A DNA stretch of 37,217 bases from Singulisphaera sp. GP187 (lineage in GTDB: Bacteria; Planctomycetota; UBA1135; UBA2386), in NCBI GenBank assembly GCA_945871815.1, contig CAMBXM010000018.1:1-37217 (forward strand). The letters are read 5' to 3'. The position numbers were made by a program, and so were the translations under genes. The stretch's first letter is position 1. Each line of letters begins with the position of its first letter. Positions 24,656-31,197 of the stretch are shown in pieces. The notes below the pieces were generated by a model. It was not told where the DNA came from. It was given only the letters and a program-made list of their open reading frames with translations, and made no database searches.

Positions 24656-25522
24656 TCAGCTACTGCACTCAGGTTGCGAATGCAGATTGCCCAAGCTGTT
24701 GCGGGCGAGCGTGCGCGGGGTCCAAGGCTGCACCACCGACCCCGCATCCATCGCTGGCATCGCCAGCATCGCTAGCGTGTTGGACATCCCGCGGAACACC
24801 TTGCGACGCCCGCGGAACACGACCATCTTGAGGTTCTCGACCTTGATGCCGAGTTCGTCGGCGGCATGGCGGTACGAGTGCCCTTCGACCTCGACCATCG
24901 TCAACGCGCGCTGCTCCTTTGGCGACAGCTTGCCGAAATGCCGCAGGTAGAGAGTGAGGTAGAGGACATAGGCGCGGTTGACCAACTCGGCGCCTTCGAC
25001 GTCAATCGCCGAGCGCAGCGGCGAATGGGCGCGCTCGTCGGCGCACTGGAACTCATCGTCGAGACTCTGCTGCCGTTGCCGGCGCGACTCGCTGCGCATG
25101 AACTTCAGCAGCGTGTTGCGCGCGATGCGATGACCCCAGTTGCGAAACGCATCGGCGCGATCGGAATGGAAGTGGTGCGGGTAGCGGTAGATGTTGAGGA
25201 ACACCTCCTGCAACACGTCCGCGGGATCAATGTGGTAGCTGGCTCGCCGCATCTGCCCGTGCACCGCGAGTAAGAACACCGGATGGTTCAACTCGAAGAG
25301 CAGCGCGAACACGGCCGCATCGCCGGTGTTCTTGTAGGCCTCCATGAGGCAGGTGCTGATCCAGTCCGACCGATCCTGCTTGGTCTCGAACGCCACCGCA
25401 GCCCTAGGTGGCAGACCCTCGGACAACAACTTGAGGGCCGGATCCCCGATGCGCTCCCACAACTCCAACAGCCTTGCGCGCAAGGCTGGCGTCAACTCGA
25501 GCATTGTGACTGCGGAGTGCAT
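24656..25522 (-). CDS. ECF-type RNA polymerase sigma factor, extended
   Basis: A 288-residue sigma factor, longer than the usual 170-200. Region 2 (about 70-150) has the polymerase- and promoter-binding pattern HIDPADVLQEVFLNIYRY with FRNWGHRIARNTLLKFMR. Region 4 (about 185-245) has FGKLSPKEQRALTMVEVEG and the helix-turn-helix YRHAADELGIKVENLKMVVF. About 65 extra N-terminal residues and a 40-residue C-terminal tail are unassigned and could respond to a partner. The ATG at 25522 has GGAG 8 bases upstream; longer versions from 25567 or 25633 are unlikely. The adjacent anti-sigma gene and the degenerate kinase upstream suggest a signalling unit. Confidence 0.9.
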   Translation of the reverse strand: MHSAVTMLELTPALRARLLELWERIGDPALKLLSEGLPPRAAVAFETKQDRSDWISTCLMEAYKNTGDAAVFALLFELNHPVFLLAVHGQMRRASYHIDPADVLQEVFLNIYRYPHHFHSDRADAFRNWGHRIARNTLLKFMRSESRRQRQQSLDDEFQCADERAHSPLRSAIDVEGAELVNRAYVLYLTLYLRHFGKLSPKEQRALTMVEVEGHSYRHAADELGIKVENLKMVVFRGRRKVFRGMSNTLAMLAMPAMDAGSVVQPWTPRTLARNSLGNLHSQPECSS

Positions 25523-25530
25523 GGCAACGG

Positions 25531-25534
25531 CTCC
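25531..25534 (-). promoter_or_regulatory. Ribosome binding site of the ECF sigma gene
   Basis: GGAG on the minus strand lies 8 bases before the ATG at 25522 and fixes that start against two longer readings. Confidence 0.6.
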
Positions 25535-25696
25535 AGGGAAAGCGTCGCGTCCGATCTGCACCCACATCCTGCCAGATCCGTGAGCGCGTGGGAAGGGACC
25601 CCCTCCCTTCGGCCATCGAAGGCCCCGGCGCAATCCGCAGCGCCGATCGCTGCGCGATCCGATCCGCTCCCAGCCTCAGCTTCGTGCGCGAGCGGC

Positions 25697-26536
25697 TCAG
25701 TGGACTTGCAGCAGCGGGCCGCGCGACCCAGTCGCCAACCTGAGCTGCAAGCCAGTTCGGCCCTCGGTTGTGGGATCCGGCACCACCTGCACTCCGGCCG
25801 ATTCCGTCGCGTCGCGGAACTCCTCGACTCGATCGTGGCTGGGATCCCCCACGGCCTTGCCTTGGCCGAGAATGCTGAGGTAGTGCCCTTCGTCGTCGTA
25901 ACCGATCTCGATGTGCAGGTGACCGGCACCGCCAGTTCGGGCATCGACCAACTCGAGCGCAAGACGCACGACTCGCCCCAGGGCCGTGACCGAGCCCCAC
26001 GCCGCGAACGGGGCACTGCCACGGACGACGATTTCGCGCTCGGGCCGCGCGCCGCCAAGATCGTGCAAGACGTCGTGGACCAGTTCGAGCAAGTCGATGG
26101 CCTGCGCGCCGGCAATGGCGCGGCTGCCTTCGTTCTGCAACTCGAGTTGCACCGCTTCACACCAGTCGACGATTTCGGTGGCCGTGCGCGCAAGACGCTG
26201 CATCGTGCCCGGTGTGCCGGATACGGCCTCGTCGGCCATCGACGTCAACACGCGGCGCAGCTCGGTGAGCAACAGGTCCTGACTCTCGACTTGAGCGAGC
26301 AGTCGCTGACCGAACTGGTGCACGCCCCGCGCCTCGCTGCGCAGCAGCGCCGTAGCGTACACGGCACCTTCCGGCGCAACCACGAGGTTGCCTGGGCGAC
26401 CAGGGCCAAACGCGCGGGCGCCGCCATGGTCGTCGAGTCGCTCGTGCGCCACGACGCTCGAAGAAGCAGAACGTGCGACCGTCTCGAAGGCCGCCCCTGG
26501 TGAAGTGACAGGATCAGATGTGCGACTCAGGCTCAT
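25697..26536 (-). CDS. Degenerate histidine-kinase-like ATPase-domain protein
   Basis: A 279-residue protein. Residues about 150-270 follow the order of a HATPase_c domain: DLLELVHDVLHDLGG, EIVVRGSAPFAAWGS, LGRVVRLALELVDARTGG, HLHIEIGYDDEGHYLSI, then GQG and GRTGLQLRLATG. The N-box asparagine is replaced (LALELVDA, where kinases have an NA pair) and the D-x-G-x-G motif is reduced to LGQGKAV. No phospho-accepting histidine motif is visible in the helical segment before it (about 65-130). It therefore looks like a pseudokinase or a divergent anti-sigma-type ATPase. It precedes the ECF sigma gene by 174 bases on the same strand. No membrane segment. The ATG at 26536 is chosen; GTG at 26548 is possible. 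Confidence 0.65.
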   Translation of the reverse strand: MSLSRTSDPVTSPGAAFETVARSASSSVVAHERLDDHGGARAFGPGRPGNLVVAPEGAVYATALLRSEARGVHQFGQRLLAQVESQDLLLTELRRVLTSMADEAVSGTPGTMQRLARTATEIVDWCEAVQLELQNEGSRAIAGAQAIDLLELVHDVLHDLGGARPEREIVVRGSAPFAAWGSVTALGRVVRLALELVDARTGGAGHLHIEIGYDDEGHYLSILGQGKAVGDPSHDRVEEFRDATESAGVQVVPDPTTEGRTGLQLRLATGSRGPLLQVH

Positions 26537-26569
26537 GATTCGGAACACGCCACGACACGGGCGCCTTGT

Positions 26570-26575
26570 TACAGT
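26570..26575 (+). promoter_or_regulatory. TACAGT -10 candidate for queG
   Basis: TACAGT lies in the divergent gap 47 bases before the ATG at 26623, implying a leader of about 40 bases. No clear -35. Confidence 0.3.
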
Positions 26576-26622
26576 CGCATCGACGTTGCTGGCGCAGCCA
26601 CTTGAGCGACGCCCTCGGTTCC

Positions 26623-27744
26623 ATGCCCCCCACACCCGCCTTGGTGCGCGAACTGGCCCACGATTGTGGGTTCGAGTTGGTCCGCTTCGGCCCCGCCGAC
26701 CCAGGTCCACACGGGCAGCACTTCGTCGACTGGTTGGACCAGGGACGCCACGGCGAGATGCACTACCTCGCGGACAACCGCGATCGGATCCTCGACCCTG
26801 CAAGTTGGCGGACCGGAGTCCGCTCCGCCATCGCGCTCGGGGTCGACTACGGCGGCCCTAGAGCCGAGTTGCGCGGTGGTGGCCAGGTTGCGCGCTATGC
26901 CGCAGGTCGGGACTACCACCGCTGGCTGCGCGACCGCGTGTTCGCCTTGCGTCAAAGGCTCGAGCGGGAGGGCGTGCCCCATGGCACTTGCAACGGCGGC
27001 GCAGACGCTGTCCCGGTGCTCGAACGCGCGTTGGCCGTCCGCGCCGGCATCGGCTTCTTGGCGAAGAGCGCCATGGTCATCTCCCCGACACATGGGCCCT
27101 ACCTGCAACTTGCCGAGTTGCTCACCGGCATGGACCTGCCCCAGGATGGGCCGGCGCCAGGGACCTGCGGGACCTGTACGGCCTGCCTCGACGCGTGCCC
27201 CACTGGCGCCATCGTCGCCCCGCACCAAGTCGACGCCCGACGCTGCCTCAGCTACACGACCATCGAACTGCGCGGGTTCGCGAGCCCGGAACTCCGGGAG
27301 GCACAAGGCGACCGCTTCTTTGGCTGCGACGTCTGCATCGAGGTCTGCCCGTTCCACGCCCGCAGCCCGCTACTCGACGTGCACGGCCTGGACCGACCAC
27401 GCGACCTTCAGCCGCACAAGGTGCTGTCGCAGTGGAGCCTCGTCGAGGTGCTGGCACTCGACGAAGCCCACTATCAGCGCGAATGGGTCGGAACGGCGAT
27501 GCGGCGCGCGACGCGAACGGGTTTGCGCCGCAACGCCGCCGTTGTGCTGGGCAACGTCCGCGATCCGGCAACCGCGCCCGCGCTGGCATCGGCGCTCGGC
27601 GACGAGGACCCCGTGGTCCGAGGCCATGCAGCGTGGGCCCTCGGCCGGGTCGACCGCCACCACCCGGCACTGGATCGCGCGCGCACGAACGAAACCGAAC
27701 CGCGCGTCCGCGCCGAGATCGAGAGCGCACTCCACGGCGGCTGA
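26623..27744 (+). CDS. queG: Epoxyqueuosine reductase QueG
   Basis: A 373-residue iron-sulfur and cobalamin enzyme that reduces epoxyqueuosine in tRNA to queuosine, the last step of the pathway. The DUF1730 N-terminal part contains the active-site-type aspartate D128 in GGADAVPVLERALAVRAG. Two 4Fe-4S motifs follow: C182-x2-C185-x2-C188-x3-C192 and C235-x2-C238-x3-C242, plus C208. A C-terminal HEAT/PBS-lyase-like repeat (LRRNAAVVLGNVRDPATAPA ... DPVVRGHAAWALG) helps hold tRNA in known structures. Length is normal. The ATG at 26623 is used because the longer reading from a TTG at 26566 adds only an odd basic tail. QueA, the preceding enzyme, is about 7 kb downstream on the other strand. Confidence 0.93.
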   Translation: MPPTPALVRELAHDCGFELVRFGPADPGPHGQHFVDWLDQGRHGEMHYLADNRDRILDPASWRTGVRSAIALGVDYGGPRAELRGGGQVARYAAGRDYHRWLRDRVFALRQRLEREGVPHGTCNGGADAVPVLERALAVRAGIGFLAKSAMVISPTHGPYLQLAELLTGMDLPQDGPAPGTCGTCTACLDACPTGAIVAPHQVDARRCLSYTTIELRGFASPELREAQGDRFFGCDVCIEVCPFHARSPLLDVHGLDRPRDLQPHKVLSQWSLVEVLALDEAHYQREWVGTAMRRATRTGLRRNAAVVLGNVRDPATAPALASALGDEDPVVRGHAAWALGRVDRHHPALDRARTNETEPRVRAEIESALHGG

Positions 27745-28045
27745 AACGCCGCCGTCGTGAACCGACGACGGGTCTGGTCCTCGCGACGCAGGCCGATAGC
27801 CCATGCCAACGCCGGTCGCTCCGGCGCAAGCGCAGGAGGCAATCCGCTCCGTCCGCGATTCGCGACTCGTGCACCGCCGCGGCAAAAGCCGGCGATCCTG
27901 CACTTCACAACGTTGTGCTCGATGCCATCGCTCGCAGCGCCTCGGCAACGTGTTCCGCACCGCACTTGGCAAGTCGCTTGCTTTCTCAGTCTTCGTGCGC
28001 CGTCCGCTTCGGACAGCACACCTGACCAAAAGAGAGCAACACGCA
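27745..28045. other. Structured intergenic region before the zinc-ribbon gene
   Basis: These 301 bases contain no convincing gene. Directly after queG are two hairpins: CCGTCGT/ACGACGG (27752-27771) and CGCCGG/CCGGCG around TCGCT (27810-27826). Further on is a perfect 12-base palindrome at 27906-27917 and a pyrimidine-rich stretch near 27970. The last 100 bases must hold the zinc-ribbon promoter, but no clear -10 was found. Confidence 0.5.
27906..27917. promoter_or_regulatory. Perfect palindrome CACAACGTTGTG, possible operator
   Basis: A 12-base perfect inverted repeat with a central CG, 129 bases before the zinc-ribbon ATG. The form is like operators of LacI-type or other dimeric regulators; which protein would bind it is unknown. 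Confidence 0.35.
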
Positions 28046-28231
28046 ATGGGTAACCAGGACTTCTACGGTGAGCGCAAGTGGTGCGAGCAGTGCAAGGACT
28101 ACGTGCGCTACCTGATGAGTGTCGACCATTCGTTCTGCGTGCAGTGCAGCACCAAGGTGCGCCTGTTCAGCAGCGACGACGCGCGCAAGTTCTCGGAGAC
28201 GGTGCAACGGCACCGCTGGCAGGCATCCTGA
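28046..28231 (+). CDS. 61-residue zinc-ribbon protein
   Basis: A short protein with two CxxC pairs, CEQC and CVQC, 15 residues apart, enough to bind one zinc ion. The rest is polar with aromatic and basic residues (FYGERKW, DYVRYLMSVDHSF) and a basic C-terminal helix ending in RHRW. I believe similar tiny ribbons exist in other bacteria of this type but cannot name a function; binding of RNA, DNA or a protein partner is plausible. AGAGAG lies 9 bases before the ATG as a ribosome site. It has a long structured upstream region and a strong terminator downstream, so it forms its own transcript, perhaps an abundant one. Confidence 0.8.
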   Translation: MGNQDFYGERKWCEQCKDYVRYLMSVDHSFCVQCSTKVRLFSSDDARKFSETVQRHRWQAS

Positions 28232-28304
28232 ACACGGGTGCTGGCCGGCGAGCCCTGTTCGCCGACCCGCTCCTCGGGCTAATCGCAGTTCCCTGATCCG
28301 AGAA

Positions 28305-28346
28305 ACGGCTCACCGGTCATCTCCCGGTGGGCCGTTCCTTTTGTTC
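28305..28346 (+). terminator. Rho-independent terminator after the zinc-ribbon gene
   Basis: AACGGCTCACCGG (28305-28317) pairs with CCGGTGGGCCGTT (28325-28337), 13 bp with one G-U, 7-base loop, followed by CCTTTTGTT. It ends the zinc-ribbon transcript just before the aldehyde dehydrogenase promoter. Confidence 0.88.
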
Positions 28347-28363
28347 AGGGCGGCCCACAAGCT

Positions 28364-28369
28364 AGAGTC
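28364..28369 (+). promoter_or_regulatory. TAGAGT -10 candidate for the aldehyde dehydrogenase
   Basis: TAGAGT lies 26 bases before the ATG at 28396, right after the terminator. A GGAGG at 28371-28375 is 20 bases from the ATG, too far for a normal ribosome site. Confidence 0.4.
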
Positions 28370-28395
28370 GGAGGTTCTCGATCCGCGAACCTGCC

Positions 28396-29952
28396 ATGCA
28401 ACTGCCCCCCTTCCGCAACGAACCGTTCACCGACTTCTCCATCCCCGCCAACAAAGACGCGTTCACGCGCGCACTGCAAATGGTCCGCGAGCAGGTGCTC
28501 GGCAAGACTTGGCCGTGTTGGATCGGCGGCGAGCAGGTCGTCGGCACCAAGACCTTTGAAACGCACGACCCCGGTGAGACCACGCGGATCATCGGCCGCT
28601 TTCAGGAGCTGACCGCCGCGGACGCCGACCGCGCCGTCGATGCCGCCCACGCTGCATTCCCGCAGTGGGCCGAGACGAAGGTCGAGCAGCGCGTGCGCAT
28701 CGTCTTGGACGCCGCGCAGCGTCTGCGCGAACGCAAGCACGAGTTCTCCGCCATGCTCTGCTTCGAGGTCGGTAAGAGCTGGGCCGAAGGCGACGCCGAT
28801 ACGGCCGAAGCGATCGACTTCTTGGAGTACTACGCCGGGCAGATGCTGCGCCTGGCCGAGCCGCAGCCCGTCACGCCGGTGGCGGGCGAACGCAACGAGA
28901 TGATCTACATCCCACTCGGTGTGGGCATCGTCATCCCACCGTGGAACTTCCCGCTCGCGATCATGGCTGGCATGACCGTCGCCGCGTTGGTCGCCGGCAA
29001 CACCGTCGTGGTCAAGCCCGCGAGCCAGTCGCCCGGTGTCGCCGCGATGTGGGTCGACCTGATGTTTGGCTGCGGCTTGCCAAAGCAGGTGCTCAACTTC
29101 GTCACCGGCCCGGGCTCCTCGGTCGGCAGCGCGATGGTGCAGCACAAACTCACGCGCTTCATCTCGTTCACTGGGAGCCGCGACGTCGGCCTCGGCATCT
29201 TCGAGAAGTCGTCGAAGACGCAGAAGGGCCAGATCTGGATGAAGCGCCTCGTCGCCGAAATGGGCGGCAAGGACAGCATCCTGGTCGACAACAACTGCGA
29301 CCTCGACAAGGCCGTGGACGCGGTCGTCGCTTCCGCATTTGGCTACCAGGGCCAGAAGTGCTCGGCCTGCAGTCGCGCCATCCTGCACGCGGACATCTAC
29401 GACGAGTTCGTGAAGCGCATGCTGCCCAAGGTCGCGGCCATCAAGCTCGGCCATCCGAGCGACCCGAGCAACTACATGGGCCCGATGGTCGACGGTGGCG
29501 CAAAGCGCAAGACGCTCGAGTACATCCGCATCGGCAAGAAAGAGGGCAAGTTGTTGGCCGGCGGTGGCGAAGGCCCCAGCAGCGGTTACTTCGTTCAGCC
29601 GACGGTGTTTGGCGACGTGAAGCCCGAGGCGAAGCTCTCCCAAGAGGAGATCTTCGGGCCCGTGCTCGCGCTCATCCGCGTCAACGACTTCGAGGCAGGG
29701 CTGGCCGTCGCCAACAACACGGAGTACGGCCTTACGGGCGCCGTGTTCACCAACGATGACGGGCACAAGCAACTTGCTCGCCGCCGCTTTCATGTGGGCA
29801 ACTTCTACATCAATCGCAAGTGCACCGGCGCGCTCGTTGGTGCCCACCCGTTTGGTGGCTTCAACATGTCCGGCACGGACAGCAAAGCCGGCGGCCCGGA
29901 CTACCTGCTCCAGTTCCTGCAGGCGAAGACCATCAGCGAGAAGATCCGCTGA
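28396..29952 (+). CDS. L-glutamate gamma-semialdehyde (P5C) dehydrogenase, RocA type
   Basis: A 518-residue NAD-dependent aldehyde dehydrogenase. Length and sequence blocks match the RocA/PruA group, which oxidises glutamate semialdehyde from proline or arginine breakdown to glutamate. The active site is intact: catalytic C322 in GYQGQKCSACSRAI, general base E288 in EMGGKDS, and N184 in PPWNFPLAI. The C-terminal HPFGGFNMSGTDSKAGG block is also typical of this group. No proline dehydrogenase or arginase gene is nearby, so pathway context is missing. Cytoplasmic, no signal. The gene stands alone after the terminator at 28305 and converges on the hydrolase gene with 15 bases between, including a 10-base palindrome. 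Confidence 0.9.
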   Translation: MQLPPFRNEPFTDFSIPANKDAFTRALQMVREQVLGKTWPCWIGGEQVVGTKTFETHDPGETTRIIGRFQELTAADADRAVDAAHAAFPQWAETKVEQRVRIVLDAAQRLRERKHEFSAMLCFEVGKSWAEGDADTAEAIDFLEYYAGQMLRLAEPQPVTPVAGERNEMIYIPLGVGIVIPPWNFPLAIMAGMTVAALVAGNTVVVKPASQSPGVAAMWVDLMFGCGLPKQVLNFVTGPGSSVGSAMVQHKLTRFISFTGSRDVGLGIFEKSSKTQKGQIWMKRLVAEMGGKDSILVDNNCDLDKAVDAVVASAFGYQGQKCSACSRAILHADIYDEFVKRMLPKVAAIKLGHPSDPSNYMGPMVDGGAKRKTLEYIRIGKKEGKLLAGGGEGPSSGYFVQPTVFGDVKPEAKLSQEEIFGPVLALIRVNDFEAGLAVANNTEYGLTGAVFTNDDGHKQLARRRFHVGNFYINRKCTGALVGAHPFGGFNMSGTDSKAGGPDYLLQFLQAKTISEKIR

Positions 29953-29967
29953 GCGCCGGCGCGGGCG

Positions 29968-30945
29968 TCAGTGCTTGCGAGCTGGCGCGGGCTCCTTTGG
30001 CTTCTCCTCCGCCGCCGGCAGACCGGACTTCGGTGCCGGGGCCTCGAGTCCACCCGTTCCGAACAGCGCCTGCTCACAGTTCGGGTGGTCGAACATGAGT
30101 TGATGGTCGTGGCCAATGCCCGGCGCCTCGACCAGCCGCCAGCCAAACTCCCAGCCGCGGCTCTCGGCGAGGGTCTTGCCGGTCCAATAGCACGCGAGTC
30201 CTCGTTGATGGCGACCAGCACCCTGCGCCATGCCGTTTTCGCTGATCTCGAAGTTCTCGTCCGCGACGTCGTCGGCGGTGCCGAGGTAGATCGACAGCGG
30301 CGCGGCGAGGTAGCGGCGGATGCGAGTGTCATTGGCGAGCTCCTCGGGAAGTGCGCCAAAGCCATACCCGAACGGGCGCGTTCGCAGCGGCAACAGGTCG
30401 GTGCCAGGATTGGCCGCAACCAGCCGTTCGGCGCCAGTGTCCTGGAACGCGCTCATGCGCATCACGAACTGGCCACCCGCCGAGTGGCCGAGGATCCAGT
30501 AGGGCAAGCTCTGGCGACCTGCGATGGCGCGCACGCTCCCCGCGAGTTGAGGGATCAGCGCATAGGTCCACTCCTTGGGTGGCGCCGCGCTGCCGTCCTC
30601 GCGCAAGATGCCGCCGCGCTGGTAGGCCCGACTGGGAAATCGCTCACTGTCGAACTTGGGGGCGACGATCAGCGCGTCAAACCGCACGCCCATCGCCATC
30701 GCGTGGTCGCGGTACTCGTCCGCATTGCGCAGCACGCCGTGCAGCACGAACAGCATCCGAGTGCCCCGCCACGAAGCCGGGCGGTGCAGATAGACCTGCA
30801 GGTCGTGATCGCCGACACGGAGCGTGCGATCCGACGAGCCCTCCGGGATCGCCGCCGCGACGAGTGCGGGCGATTCGACTTCGCGTGGAGCGATGGGTTG
30901 CGGCGGCAACTGCGGCAGGAGCACGGCGGCGAACAGAGCGAGCAT
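29968..30945 (-). CDS. Exported alpha/beta-hydrolase (esterase/PHB-depolymerase-like)
   Basis: A 325-residue protein. The ATG at 30945 opens a short hydrophobic signal-like segment (MLALFAAVLLPQL); longer upstream reading is basic and unlikely. The core has the hydrolase order: TRMLFVLHGVLRNADEYRD (oxyanion strand with HG at 69-70), the nucleophile elbow GHSAGG with S155, a later aspartate region (IYLGTADDVADENFE), and a histidine in GIGHDHQLMF. This layout matches polyhydroxybutyrate depolymerase or feruloyl esterase-like enzymes; the substrate is not evident. The C-terminal tail is Pro/Glu/Lys-rich and probably disordered. A TACCAT hexamer precedes the start. It converges on the aldehyde dehydrogenase gene. 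Confidence 0.82.
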   Translation of the reverse strand: MLALFAAVLLPQLPPQPIAPREVESPALVAAAIPEGSSDRTLRVGDHDLQVYLHRPASWRGTRMLFVLHGVLRNADEYRDHAMAMGVRFDALIVAPKFDSERFPSRAYQRGGILREDGSAAPPKEWTYALIPQLAGSVRAIAGRQSLPYWILGHSAGGQFVMRMSAFQDTGAERLVAANPGTDLLPLRTRPFGYGFGALPEELANDTRIRRYLAAPLSIYLGTADDVADENFEISENGMAQGAGRHQRGLACYWTGKTLAESRGWEFGWRLVEAPGIGHDHQLMFDHPNCEQALFGTGGLEAPAPKSGLPAAEEKPKEPAPARKH

Positions 30946-30951
30946 CGCCGC

Positions 30952-30957
30952 ATGGTA
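30952..30957 (-). promoter_or_regulatory. TACCAT -10 element, leaderless-type, for the hydrolase
   Basis: TACCAT on the minus strand ends 6 bases before the ATG at 30945. No -35 match seen. Confidence 0.5.
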
Positions 30958-31135
30958 GCAGCCCGCTAGAGAACAGCGCCGGCGCCGACCATTCGGCAGG
31001 CGGGTCGAGGTCTTACGTGCCAGGAGCACCGAAACCCGGGATTCGACTCCGTCCGCACGGCGCGGAGATCGGCACGAGGGCCGAGCGCGGAGGCAAGGCG
31101 CGTTTTCCGCGAGCTGCAAGCCCCGCCAAACGACT

Positions 31136-31169
31136 GCGGCCCGGCTCCTCCGCAGAGGAACTAGGCCGC
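31136..31169 (-). terminator. Hairpin downstream of the di-haem peroxidase gene
   Basis: GCGGCC (31136-31141) and GGCCGC (31164-31169) enclose a second stem TCCTC/GAGGA (31146-31159). It starts about 30 bases after the peroxidase stop; the minus strand continues AGTCGTTTG, only weakly T-rich. Confidence 0.4.
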
Positions 31170-31197
31170 AACTGTGCGAGCTTCTGCTATCCGCGGA

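Noticed and set aside
29953-29962. Palindrome GCGCCGGCGC between convergent genes
   Set aside because: In DNA this GC-rich such short palindromes are common, and no loop is possible; it may still add to 3' end structure.
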